This document shows, in pieces, positions 25,203 to 32,808 of a stretch of DNA of 64,000 nucleotides; the first letter of the stretch is position 1; each line of letters starts with the position of its first letter. Source of the stretch: an uncultured Oscillospiraceae bacterium (lineage in GTDB: Bacteria; Bacillota; Clostridia; Oscillospirales; Oscillospiraceae); the NCBI GenBank assembly GCA_934675115.1, contig CAKUPH010000001.1:1-64000 (forward strand), in the 5' to 3' direction. The notes under the pieces were generated by a model that was given only the letters and a program-made list of their open reading frames with translations, was not told the DNA's origin and made no database searches. Made by a program: the position numbers and the translations under genes.

Positions 25203-26787
25203 TCATGATGTCGCCGGTCTGCACCACCACGAAGCCCGCGCCGGCGGAAACCTTCACCTTGCTCACGGTGATGGTGAAGCCCTCGGGGCGGCCCAGCTTT
25301 GTCTGGTCGTCGGACAGGGAGTACTGGGTCTTTGCCATGCACACCGGCAGGCCGCCGAAGCCCATGTCCTCCAGCCGCTTGAGCTCCTTGGAGGCCGCGG
25401 CGGTGTAGTTCACTCCCGCGCCGCCGTAAATGCGGCGGACGATGGTCTCGATCTTGGCCTTCAGCGGCTGCTCCAGCTCGTAGGCGAAGGCAAAATGCTT
25501 CTCCTGACCGCACAGCCGCAGAACCTCCTCGGCAAGCTTCACGCCGCCTTCGCCGCCCTTGGCCCACACCTCGCTCATGGCCACGTTCACGCCCAGCTCC
25601 CGGCACCTGGAGCGGATGAGCTCCAGCTCCGCGTCGGTGTCGTTGACGAAGCGGTTGATGGCCACCACGCAGGGCAGACCGTATACCTGCGTGATGTTCT
25701 CCACGTGCTTGAGCAGGTTGGGAAGGCCCCGCTCCAGCGCTTCCAGATTTTCCGCGCCCAGATCCGCCTTGGCCACGCCGCCGTTGTACTTCAGGGCCTT
25801 GACGGTAGCCACAATCACCACGGCGTCGGGGGTCATACCTGCGGCCCGGCACTTGACATCGAGGAACTTTTCCGCACCCAGATCCGCGCCGAAGCCCGCC
25901 TCGGTGACCACGTAGTCCGCCAGCTTGAGGGCGGTGTCGGTGGCGGAGACGGAGTTGCAGCCGTGGGCAATATTGGCGAAGGGGCCGCCATGGACAAAGG
26001 CCGGGGTGTTTTCCAGCGTCTGCACCAGATTGGGCTTGATGGCGTCCTTCAGGAGGGCGGCCATGGCGCCCTGCGCCTTCAGATCGGCGGCGGTGACAGG
26101 CTTGTCGTCGTAGGTGTAGCCCACAATGATGCGGGCCAGCCGCTCCTTCAGGTCCTTCAGGCCGGTGGCGAGGCACAGCACCGCCATGATCTCGCTGGCC
26201 ACGGTGATGTCGAACCCGTCCTCCCGGGGCACGCCCTGCATCCGGCCGCCCAGACCGTCCACGATGTACCGGAGCTGGCGGTCGTTCATGTCCACGCAGC
26301 GCCGCCACGTGATCTTCTTCACGTCGATGCCGAGGGCGTTGCCCTGCTGAATGTGGTTGTCCAGCATGGCGGCCAGCAGGTTGTTGGCCGCGCCGATGGC
26401 GTGAAAATCGCCGGTAAAGTGCAGGTTGATGTCCTCCATGGGCACCACCTGCGCATAGCCGCCGCCGGCGGCGCCGCCCTTGACGCCGAACACCGGGCCG
26501 AGGGACGGCTCACGCAGGCAGAGGAGCACGTTCTTGTCCAGACGGCGCAGGGCGTCGGCCAGGCCGATGCTGGTGGTGGTCTTGCCCTCCCCCGCAGGAG
26601 TGGGGTTGATGGCGGTGACGAGGATCAGCTTGCCCTTCCGGGGTGCTTCCCGCAGCGGGGTGATGTCGATCTTGGCCTTATAGCGGCCATAGTATTCCAG
26701 CAGGCTCTCGTCAATGCCCGCCTGCGCGGCCACCTGACCAATGGGGAGCATATTCGCGCTCTGAGCGATCTCGATGTCAGTTTTCAT
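25123..26787 (-). CDS. fhs: Formate-tetrahydrofolate ligase
   Basis: This 554-residue cytoplasmic enzyme makes 10-formyl-THF from formate, ATP and THF for purine synthesis and one-carbon metabolism. Seen are the N-terminal [12 protein letters not shown], the P-loop [19 protein letters not shown] (about 60-78), and [20 protein letters not shown] near 108-127. The length is normal for the family (about 555). The start at 26787 follows AAGGAG; an upstream in-frame extension would cover the riboswitch and is rejected. The upstream leader carries a ZTP riboswitch ending in a terminator, so expression should rise when 10-formyl-THF is short. Its 3' end is duplicated downstream. Confidence 0.97.
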   Translation of the reverse strand: MKTDIEIAQSANMLPIGQVAAQAGIDESLLEYYGRYKAKIDITPLREAPRKGKLILVTAINPTPAGEGKTTTSIGLADALRRLDKNVLLCLREPSLGPVFGVKGGAAGGGYAQVVPMEDINLHFTGDFHAIGAANNLLAAMLDNHIQQGNALGIDVKKITWRRCVDMNDRQLRYIVDGLGGRMQGVPREDGFDITVASEIMAVLCLATGLKDLKERLARIIVGYTYDDKPVTAADLKAQGAMAALLKDAIKPNLVQTLENTPAFVHGGPFANIAHGCNSVSATDTALKLADYVVTEAGFGADLGAEKFLDVKCRAAGMTPDAVVIVATVKALKYNGGVAKADLGAENLEALERGLPNLLKHVENITQVYGLPCVVAINRFVNDTDAELELIRSRCRELGVNVAMSEVWAKGGEGGVKLAEEVLRLCGQEKHFAFAYELEQPLKAKIETIVRRIYGGAGVNYTAAASKELKRLEDMGFGGLPVCMAKTQYSLSDDQTKLGRPEGFTITVSKVKVSAGAGFVVVQTGDIMTMPGLPKVPAAEKIDVDENGVITGLF

Positions 26788-26814
26788 GACTTTTTCTCCT
26801 TCCTGCGCCGCAAA

Positions 26815-26921
26815 TAAAAAAGGGCGCACCAAACATAGTGCGCCCAGACGGTCGGCAAAAGCGGTGTCCAAGGACGCCGGCTGTACTCCACGTGGTTCAC
26901 CACTTCCGTCAGTCATACAGC
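26815..26921 (-). ncRNA. ZTP (pfl) riboswitch with intrinsic terminator
   Basis: Read on the minus strand, the leader has ACTGACGGAAGTGGTGAACC with its complementary GGTTCACCAC hairpin arm, then a linker, then CCGACCGTCTGGGC, close to the ZTP consensus CCGnnCGnCUGGGC. The GGGC end runs into the terminator GGGCGCAC-N8-GTGCGCCC followed by six T (26815-26845). Ligand binding should prevent the terminator from forming, turning fhs on when ZTP accumulates. The location ahead of fhs is the classical one for this class. Confidence 0.9.
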
Positions 26922-26927
26922 AGTTTG

Positions 26928-26957
26928 ACTATACCACACTCCCCCGCCCGCCGTCAA
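26928..26957 (-). promoter_or_regulatory. Promoter of the fhs riboswitch leader
   Basis: TTGACG (26957-26952), an 18-bp spacer and TATAGT (26933-26928), with transcription starting about 7 bases later, at the riboswitch 5' end. Confidence 0.8.
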
Positions 26958-27070
26958 GTCTGCTTTTTCTATACAGCGCGTATAACGGCTCTTGACGCAG
27001 AATTTTTTCGCCGAAAAAAGCGCGAAATTGCAGTGGCTGCGTCGGTCGCCCTCCTTCAAAAATCAGGTGA

Positions 27071-27133
27071 CATAATTTTATTCATAATTTGTGATACGCA
27101 GAGTTATCCACATTTTCCACAGAGTTTTCCACA
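27071..27133. other. Cluster of DnaA boxes next to an AT-rich segment
   Basis: Three boxes lie in 30 bp on one strand: a perfect TTATCCACA (27104-27112) and TTTTCCACA at 27113-27121 and 27125-27133. An AT-rich stretch lies just upstream (27071-27090). A weaker CTTCCACA lies near 27173. No dnaA, dnaN or rpmH is nearby. This could be an origin, a DnaA-titrating site, or a regulatory cluster. The rest of 26958-27300 has no gene. Confidence 0.6.
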
Positions 27134-27306
27134 CGCCGTGTACCGCTTAATTTCAACAGGTTTTCCGACAGCTTCCACATTCTTGCAATTCCGCAAACAG
27201 TAGCTCTTCACCTTGTAAAACCGCTATTTCGTTTGACATAATATCCGATTTTCAGGCTGTTTTGACACGGCCTCTTTCCCACTCTCCGGCGGGGTTCGCA
27301 AAACTC

Positions 27307-27335
27307 TTGGCAGGGCGGTTTTTTCGTGCTATACT
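27307..27335 (+). promoter_or_regulatory. Sigma-A promoter of the 106-aa protein gene
   Basis: TTGGCA (27307-27312), a 17-bp spacer and TATACT (27330-27335), 38 bp before the ATG at 27374. Confidence 0.8.
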
Positions 27336-27373
27336 ATCCATTAATTCAGAAGCTTTACGGAGGTATTTTCGAT

Positions 27374-27694
27374 ATGACTCAGGAAATCCAGCTGAAAAAC
27401 GGGCAGGTTCTTGTGTCCGTCACCGGCTACGCCGGCGAGGACGATTTCTACCTGATGTACGGCATCATGCAGGAGCTGCTCTCCCCCGAGCACGCCACCT
27501 ACGGCGTGGACAGCATGTGCGTGGACGGCTCCTTCCGGAAGGACGGCCTGCTGGTCCGCATGAGCAGCGAGTGCGTCACCGACTGCTGCTGCTTCCACTA
27601 CGACCCCACCGCCATGTCCCCGGAGGACGCGGCGAAGGTCCGGGGCTGGATCGAGCAGATCGCGGCGGAGCTTCACGCGAGAAGCCCGCGGTAA
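27374..27694 (+). CDS. Small hypothetical protein
   Basis: This 106-residue soluble acidic protein begins MTQEIQLKNGQVLVSVTGYA. It starts after GGAGG and has its own promoter and terminator, so it is a real monocistronic gene. It contains a CVTDCCCFHYDP segment with adjacent cysteines near residues 74-84 that could bind metal. I do not recognise the family. Confidence 0.75.
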   Translation: MTQEIQLKNGQVLVSVTGYAGEDDFYLMYGIMQELLSPEHATYGVDSMCVDGSFRKDGLLVRMSSECVTDCCCFHYDPTAMSPEDAAKVRGWIEQIAAELHARSPR

Positions 27695-27701
27695 CGGCCA
27701 G

Positions 27702-27731
27702 AAAGCGGCGGAATATTTCCGCCGCTTTTTT
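27702..27731 (+). terminator. Intrinsic terminator
   Basis: AAAGCGGCGGAA pairs with TTCCGCCGCTTT, followed by T residues. Confidence 0.88.
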
Positions 27732-27740
27732 ATTTTTCCG

Positions 27741-27768
27741 GGAACCTTTTTCCCTTTTGACGCGTGTT
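27741..27768 (+). promoter_or_regulatory. Probable ECF-sigma autoregulated promoter
   Basis: GGAACC (27741-27746), 16 bp, then CGTG (27763-27766). The layout matches typical ECF promoters (GGAAC-N16/17-CGT) and lies directly upstream of the ECF sigma gene. Confidence 0.6.
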
Positions 27769-27810
27769 ATCAGTGAGGGCCTCAAATCACAAGCGAAAGA
27801 AGGTGTGCCA

Positions 27811-28314
27811 TTGGATCATGAGACATTCAGCGCCGCCGTGGAGCGCTACGGCGACATGGTGACGCGGCTGCTGCTCCTCCGCTGCCGCCAGCCGGAGGAC
27901 GCCCGGGACTGCTTTCAGTCGGTATTTCTCAAACTGCTGACCTGCCGGACGGAGTTTTCCGGCGAGGCGCACATCAAGGCGTGGCTCATCCGGGCTGCCG
28001 TCCATGAAGCGGCCAGCGTCAACCGGCAGTTCTGGCGGCGGAACGTAGTGCTGCTGGGCGATACGCCCTGCCCAGACGGCGCGGCGCCGGACGGCAGCGC
28101 GGGCCGGGAGCTTCTGGACGAGCTGCGGGCACTGCCGGAAGCCCAGCGGGACGTGCTGTACCTTCACTACTACGAGGGCTACTCGGTGGACGAGTTGGCC
28201 CGTATCCTGAACGTCCGGCCCGGGACGGTAAAATCCCGGCTGAGCCGGGGGCGGCAGGCACTGAAAACACGATTGGAAACGGAGGGAACTGCCCATGAAA
28301 TGGGACGCATTTGA
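27811..28314 (+). CDS. ECF-type RNA polymerase sigma factor
   Basis: This 167-residue sigma factor has region 2 at about 1-70 (RYGDMVTRLLLLRC, DARDCFQSVFLKLL) and region 4 at about 105-155 (LPEAQRDVLYLHYYEGYSV, ARILNVRPGTVKSRLSRGRQ). The TTG start at 27811 lies 7 bases after AGAAGG. It overlaps the next gene by 20 bp, the usual arrangement for a sigma/anti-sigma pair. An ECF-like promoter upstream suggests autoregulation. Confidence 0.9.
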   Translation: MDHETFSAAVERYGDMVTRLLLLRCRQPEDARDCFQSVFLKLLTCRTEFSGEAHIKAWLIRAAVHEAASVNRQFWRRNVVLLGDTPCPDGAAPDGSAGRELLDELRALPEAQRDVLYLHYYEGYSVDELARILNVRPGTVKSRLSRGRQALKTRLETEGTAHEMGRI

Positions 28315-29098
28315 CGACATAAAAACCCCGGAAAGTTGGACCGCCGCGGCCAAGGCCGCAGATCAAGACACGACCCGCAGAAGACCGGTGCGGCCGGTCA
28401 GAGCGGCGCTCATCGCCGCCTGCGTCTGCCTTGTGCTGGCGGGAACGGCGGTGGCCGCCGGAAAGCTCTGGGGCATTCCGGTGACGCTCTTCACCCCCAG
28501 CGAATGGGAAAACACCGTCATCGTTGACACTGCGGAGCTGCGTCACCTGACGGCTTCGGAATATTCTGACCCGATCCGCGAGGCCATCGCGGGCCTTGGC
28601 GCAGACAGCTTCCACACGGAGGACATTCCGCAGCCCGACTGGGCCGCGTGCGAGGAATTTCTGGGCGTCGCCCTGCTGAAGCACCCATGGCTGGACGCGG
28701 ACGGCAGCCAGACCGGCGACCACACCATCACCCGCGAGCCGCAGGTCACGCTCCCCTACGCCGTCGGTATCTGGAGCGATAACGGCAGCTTGCAGTCTGC
28801 CTACGCCCAGGCGATCCTCAGGGCGGACGGCGTTGAACTGGTGCTCACCGCCACCGTTTACGGCGAAACAGACACGGAGCAGCCCATTTGGTGGGACTCC
28901 CGGGAGGGCAGCATTGAGACATACGACATGGCCTGCGGGCTTGCGGCCAGCATCCTGACCTCGGACAGTGAAGGGCTGACTACCGTCTATTTCGCCACGG
29001 ACACCGTGCAGTACCGGCTTGCCGCCACCTGTGGAGCCGAACATGCAGAGCTGATCCACGGATTTCTGGACGGCTTTTCCCCGGATCTTGCCGGATGA
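28295..29098 (+). CDS. Putative anti-sigma factor with one membrane helix
   Basis: This 267-residue protein has a short cytoplasmic N-terminus (1-34), one membrane helix (about 35-57, RAALIAACVCLVLAGTAVAA) and an extracellular domain of about 205 residues. It overlaps the ECF sigma gene, the main reason for calling it an anti-sigma factor. No zinc-finger (ZAS) motif is visible in the N-terminus, so binding to sigma would use another surface. The external domain is unrecognised and may sense envelope stress. Confidence 0.68.
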   Translation: MKWDAFDDIKTPESWTAAAKAADQDTTRRRPVRPVRAALIAACVCLVLAGTAVAAGKLWGIPVTLFTPSEWENTVIVDTAELRHLTASEYSDPIREAIAGLGADSFHTEDIPQPDWAACEEFLGVALLKHPWLDADGSQTGDHTITREPQVTLPYAVGIWSDNGSLQSAYAQAILRADGVELVLTATVYGETDTEQPIWWDSREGSIETYDMACGLAASILTSDSEGLTTVYFATDTVQYRLAATCGAEHAELIHGFLDGFSPDLAG

Positions 29099-29132
29099 GC
29101 CTTTTTACGGCTGATTTACGAAACATACGCAC

Positions 29133-29171
29133 AAAAAAGGAGCGATGGGCATAGCCCATCGCTCCTTCTTT
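29133..29171. terminator. Bidirectional terminator
   Basis: AAGGAGCGATGGGC pairs with GCCCATCGCTCCTT around ATA, with A-run and T-rich flanks. It ends both the anti-sigma gene and the convergent catabolic cluster. Confidence 0.9.
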
Positions 29172-29227
29172 CATTTTCAGCACTTTCTTGAGAAAGTCTG
29201 CGAAGTTCTCTTTCCGGAGAAAGCAGA

Positions 29228-30241
29228 TTACTTCTTGCCGCCCATGGCGCCGGCATCCCAGTACGGGCCGCCGAACTCGTCCTTGACAGCCTTCTTCGCG
29301 GCCTCCAGATCCTCGACCTTCACGGCGTCCAGAGCGGCGCACACGGCCTCGTGATCCAGGGGCTTCAGGCCCAGCATCTCACGGGCCTCGGCGGGAGTGG
29401 CGACCTCGTTGCCGAAAGCCTTGATGGCGTTGGCAGCGCGCTGAACCAGCATCAGGTTGGTAGCCATGATCTTGGTGCCGTCGGGGTTACGGCCGTAGAC
29501 AACGTTGTCCTCCATGCCCACGCGAACATGACCCTCGTTGGCCAGAGCGGCGAACATGACGGGCAGGTGGCCCTTGCCGATGCCGAAAGCGGACCAGGTG
29601 CACTCGGCGGGCAGCTTGCCCTGAGCCTGCAGGGAGTGCATCTCGTCCAGCAGGATCTGCAGGGAGCGGGGATCGGCGTCCATGCCGCCCACGACGCCCA
29701 GGCAGAACTGGAAGTGCAGAGGAGCCTTCACGAAGCCCTTCTTCCAGTAGATGCCGACAGCGCGGAGAGCCGCGAAGTCAAAGATCTCGAACTCGGGCTT
29801 GATGTCCTTCTCGAGGTACAGGCTGCCCAGAGTGGTCAGCATCGTGGGGGAGTTGTGGAACACGCCGCCGGGGATGCCCCAGTTGAAGGAGGAGGCGTCA
29901 AAGGTGCCCATCTCGATGCCGGGGACGTTCTTGTGGTGCAGCATACGCATGGCGTTGCCGTAGGGGGAGTCATCGGACACGCGGTTGTCGCCGGAGGAGG
30001 TGCAGTTGACGATGACGTCGCAGTCCTTGTGAGCACGGATGGCCTTCACGGTCTCGTAGAACTTCACGGGATCCATGACGCCAGCGCCGTTCTCGTCACG
30101 CATATGCAGATGGACGACGGAAGCGCCGGCCTTCCAGCACTCATACGCGCACTCGGCGATCTGCTCGGGGGTCTCGGGGATATCATAGCCGGCGGGAGTG
30201 ACAGCGCCGGTCAGAGCGGCAGTGATAATAGTCTTAGCCAT
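29228..30241 (-). CDS. Beta-keto acid cleavage enzyme (BKACE, 3-keto-5-aminohexanoate cleavage enzyme family)
   Basis: This 337-residue cytoplasmic zinc enzyme belongs to the DUF849 family. Members condense a free beta-keto acid with acetyl-CoA and split it to acetoacetate plus a new acyl-CoA. The zinc-binding HLHMRD (His 44, His 46) follows strand 2; CTSSGDNRVSDD and GHVRVGMEDNVVYG are further family motifs. The length is slightly above the usual 270-310. ATG 30241 follows AAAGGA. It is the last gene of the cluster, after a 3-hydroxyacid dehydrogenase that could supply its keto acid. Substrates known in the family include 3-keto-5-aminohexanoate and dehydrocarnitine; which applies here is unknown. 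Confidence 0.9.
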   Translation of the reverse strand: MAKTIITAALTGAVTPAGYDIPETPEQIAECAYECWKAGASVVHLHMRDENGAGVMDPVKFYETVKAIRAHKDCDVIVNCTSSGDNRVSDDSPYGNAMRMLHHKNVPGIEMGTFDASSFNWGIPGGVFHNSPTMLTTLGSLYLEKDIKPEFEIFDFAALRAVGIYWKKGFVKAPLHFQFCLGVVGGMDADPRSLQILLDEMHSLQAQGKLPAECTWSAFGIGKGHLPVMFAALANEGHVRVGMEDNVVYGRNPDGTKIMATNLMLVQRAANAIKAFGNEVATPAEAREMLGLKPLDHEAVCAALDAVKVEDLEAAKKAVKDEFGGPYWDAGAMGGKK

Positions 30242-30277
30242 AATTATCAAATCCTTTCACATATTTATCTGTTAAGC

Positions 30278-30305
30278 ATTGTACCACGATTTGCGGACAA
30301 TGCAA
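30278..30305 (-). promoter_or_regulatory. Possible promoter of the BKACE gene with overlapping palindrome
   Basis: TACAAT (30283-30278) with TTGCAT 16 bp upstream. TTGC-N7-GCAA (30291-30305) overlaps it and resembles, with one extra spacer base, the palindromes near the sigma-54 activator. Weak on its own. Confidence 0.4.
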
Positions 30306-30346
30306 CCAGATCGGTCAAATGTAACGGAATTTTTCAGAGAAAACGC

Positions 30347-31306
30347 TTACATCTTCTCGTGCATCTTCAGCACGTTGATGATCAGGTTGTCACGGAAGGA
30401 AGCGATCTCGGGCTTGGTGTGGCCGATGACATCGGGGAAGCCGGCCATCTCGGGGCCGATCTCCTCGCCGGACTGGTCAGCCCAGGTGGCGGGAACTTCC
30501 TTCATGTCGGAGATGTCGGCAAACACGGCGTTGGTCATGGCGCCGAACTTGATGGCGCAGCCCTTCAGGCCCAGCTCGCCGCCGCCCAGCTCATAGTTCA
30601 TGGCAGGGCCGAACGCAGCCAGACGGATGCCGGGGCCGAAGGTCCAGGCGTCGTCAGCGTCAGCCATGGAGCAGACGCCCTCGGTGACCAGAGCGATCTC
30701 CTCACGCCACAGGGCGTGCATCAGGCGGTTGGCGATGAAGCCGTTCTTCTCCTTCTTCAGGACGCAGGGAGCCTTGTCGTACATCTTGTAGAACTCACGG
30801 GCCTGCTCGATGACCTCGGGGGAGGTCTTCTCGCCGCCGCAGATCTCGATCAGGGGCAGCAGGTAAGCGGGGTTGAAGGGATGGCCGACAATGATACGCT
30901 CGGGGTGCTGAGCCTCGGAAGCGATCTTGGTGACGGGAGTGCCGGAGGAGGAAGAGGCAATGATGCCGTCCACGGGCATATACTTCTCCATGACGGCGAC
31001 CATCTCGTGCTTCTGCTCCAGATTCTCAGCGCCGTTCTCCTGCACGAAGTAAACATCGGTAAATGCCTCGGCGGGGTCGGTGGTGATCTTGATCTTGTCC
31101 CAGATCTTCTGGCCGTCGTCCACGATGCCGTACTTCACGTAGGAATCGATGGGCTCCTGGATCTTGGGGATCGCACGCTCCTTGGAAGCCTCGGAACGGA
31201 CGTAAACGTTGACATTCAGTCCCTTCAGGGCGAAGTAGGCTGCAAAGCCGCCGCCGATGGTGCCGGCGCCGTACATGGCGATAGTCTTGATGTCTTTTAC
31301 ATTCAT
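30347..31306 (-). CDS. 3-hydroxyacid / 3-hydroxyacyl-CoA dehydrogenase (carnitine dehydrogenase-like)
   Basis: This 319-residue NAD-dependent dehydrogenase has an N-terminal Rossmann fold (MYGAGTIGGGFAAYF, residues 11-25), SSSSGTPVTKIAS near 118-130, VGHPFNPAYLLPLIEICGGE near 139-158 with the catalytic His, and one C-terminal dimerisation domain. It is closer in style to L-carnitine or L-gulonate 3-dehydrogenases than to classical 3-hydroxybutyryl-CoA dehydrogenase, which is encoded separately next door. Dehydrogenase plus BKACE is a known pairing, as in carnitine breakdown through 3-dehydrocarnitine. It has its own sigma-A promoter. Confidence 0.82.
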   Translation of the reverse strand: MNVKDIKTIAMYGAGTIGGGFAAYFALKGLNVNVYVRSEASKERAIPKIQEPIDSYVKYGIVDDGQKIWDKIKITTDPAEAFTDVYFVQENGAENLEQKHEMVAVMEKYMPVDGIIASSSSGTPVTKIASEAQHPERIIVGHPFNPAYLLPLIEICGGEKTSPEVIEQAREFYKMYDKAPCVLKKEKNGFIANRLMHALWREEIALVTEGVCSMADADDAWTFGPGIRLAAFGPAMNYELGGGELGLKGCAIKFGAMTNAVFADISDMKEVPATWADQSGEEIGPEMAGFPDVIGHTKPEIASFRDNLIINVLKMHEKM

Positions 31307-31425
31307 CAGTAACAGTCCTTCCTTCTAAAAAATTGGATACTATGATGACAGGCAGATACAGCCCCGCCTGTAAATCATCCGCAACACGGCAAAGCGCTCA
31401 AACGATACCGCGGCGCACATTTTTT

Positions 31426-31454
31426 ATTATAAAACGGACGCCCGCGCTTGTGAA
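31426..31454 (-). promoter_or_regulatory. Sigma-A promoter of the 3-hydroxyacid dehydrogenase gene
   Basis: TTCACA (31454-31449), a 17-bp spacer and a perfect TATAAT (31431-31426). The leader is about 110 nt. It shows that the last two genes can be expressed apart from the sigma-54 unit. Confidence 0.75.
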
Positions 31455-31509
31455 GCACACAAAAGGAATAAGTCGCTCCGCCGCTTAGTCGAAAACACGA
31501 TAGCAGGCG

Positions 31510-31527
31510 CGCGGAGATATCTCCGCG
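31510..31527. other. Palindrome after the hbd gene
   Basis: CGCGGAGATATCTCCGCG is a perfect 18-bp palindrome 36 bp after the hbd stop codon. It has no clear T-run. It may be an mRNA 3' hairpin or a protein-binding site. Confidence 0.45.
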
Positions 31528-31562
31528 TTTCCGGTCTCACCGCGCGCCCGCGCTCATGGTTC

Positions 31563-32414
31563 TCAGTTGTACTTGTACCAGCCCTCGCCGGACTTGCGGC
31601 CGAACTTGCCGTCGGCGACCAGCTTCTTGACGGCCTCGGGGCACTTCCAGGTGGTGACGGGCAGGGACTCCAGAGTCTCGGTGACATGGGGGAAGGTATC
31701 CAGACCGGACATATCCATCATCTCGAAGGGGCCCATGGGGTGGTTCAGGCCCAGCTTGATGGCGGTGTCGATGTCCTTGACGGAGGCGACGCCTTCCTCA
31801 TAGCAGTGGACAGCCTCCAGCATGAAGGCGAACAGGCAGCGGTTGACGATGAAGCCCGGGGTGTCGGTCTTGCACTCAACAGCGGTCTTGCCCATGCCGG
31901 CAGCCACTTCGTAGACAGCGGCGACGGTGGCATCGGCAGTCTTCTGGCCGCGGATGACCTCGACGAGCTTCATGGCCATAACGGGGAAGAAGAAGTGCAT
32001 GCCGGCGCAGCGCTCGGGGTTCTTGCACTCGCTCATGATCTCGGTGATAGACATGGAGGAGGTGTTGGTGCAGAGGATGCAGTCCTCGCGGACGATCTCA
32101 CCCAGCTCCTTGAAGGTGGAGCGCTTCAGGTCCAGGATCTCGGGGGCGGCCTCGATGATCATGTCGCAGTCCTTCACACCGGCCAGATCGACGGTGGTGG
32201 AGATGTTGGCCATGGTGGCCTCGACGGCCTCCTGAGTGGTCTTGCCGGCGGCAACACGCTTCTCCAGACCGGCGCGCATCTTGGTTAGAGCGCCGTCGCA
32301 GAACTCCTGCTTGATGTCGCGCAGGATGACCTTATAGCCCTTGGAAGCGGCGATCTGAGCGATGCCGGAACCCATCTGGCCGGCGCCCAGGACGCCGATA
32401 GTCTTGATAGCCAT
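31563..32414 (-). CDS. hbd: 3-hydroxybutyryl-CoA dehydrogenase
   Basis: This 283-residue enzyme interconverts acetoacetyl-CoA and 3-hydroxybutyryl-CoA with NAD(P). The N-terminal Rossmann fold is IGVLGAGQMGSGIAQIAA (6-23); the catalytic His lies in AGMHFFFPVMAMKLVEVI (about 136-153); the C-terminal domain has DTPGFIVNRCLFAFMLEA and LGLNHPMGPFEMMDMSGLD. Length and motifs are typical of clostridial Hbd. In this cluster it links acetoacetyl-CoA with crotonyl-CoA together with the crotonase. Confidence 0.95.
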   Translation of the reverse strand: MAIKTIGVLGAGQMGSGIAQIAASKGYKVILRDIKQEFCDGALTKMRAGLEKRVAAGKTTQEAVEATMANISTTVDLAGVKDCDMIIEAAPEILDLKRSTFKELGEIVREDCILCTNTSSMSITEIMSECKNPERCAGMHFFFPVMAMKLVEVIRGQKTADATVAAVYEVAAGMGKTAVECKTDTPGFIVNRCLFAFMLEAVHCYEEGVASVKDIDTAIKLGLNHPMGPFEMMDMSGLDTFPHVTETLESLPVTTWKCPEAVKKLVADGKFGRKSGEGWYKYN

Positions 32415-32457
32415 AGTAATTACTCCTTTATGTTATTTTGAGAATGTGCTGTAATGC

Positions 32458-32585
32458 TGTCACGCTTCACCTGTTCGCGACGCGCGTTTTCCCTCCGACT
32501 CAGGCAAAATCAAATTTGCGCTGCAAATTGGCATTTTGCCTTCGCTTCAGTCCATCCGCGCTGCTCACGACGGTCTCCGCGCTTC
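32458..32585. repeat. Intergenic hairpin repeat R2, copy 1
   Basis: It shares a ~125-bp pattern with 34723-34850, from TGTCACGC through TGTTCGCGACGCGC, AGGCAAAAT, GGCATTTTGCCTTCGCTTCA and CTGCTCAC. AGGCAAAAT pairs with ATTTTGCCT; an inner stem has one A-T to G-C covariation between the copies. No gene in 32415-32808. Confidence 0.8.
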
Positions 32586-32663
32586 TCAGTTGTTGGTGAA
32601 CACAGGGCTGCGCTTCTCGATCATCGCGGCCATGCCGCCCCGCAAAATCTCGATTTTGCGGGG
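32586..32663 (-). repeat. Duplicated crotonase 3' end followed by a hairpin
   Basis: Bases 32586-32636 match 32809-32859, the last 51 bases of the crotonase gene including its TGA, at 49 of 51 positions. It is a detached copy of the gene's 3' end. It is followed by the hairpin CCCCGCAAAAT-N4-ATTTTGCGGGG (32638-32663). More short hairpins fill 32686-32770. The situation mirrors the duplicated fhs 3' end. Confidence 0.85.
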
Positions 32664-32808
32664 ACCCACGATTTATCTCACGACGGCGGAAGTGAATTCC
32701 GCCTGTGAAATTCTTCGCTGCCGCTTCGAATTTGACGCGCCACCCGGCGCGGCTCGCTTTCGCTCGCGGAAGGCATGGCCTCAATGTACCTCTGCCCTGC
32801 TTCTCCGA

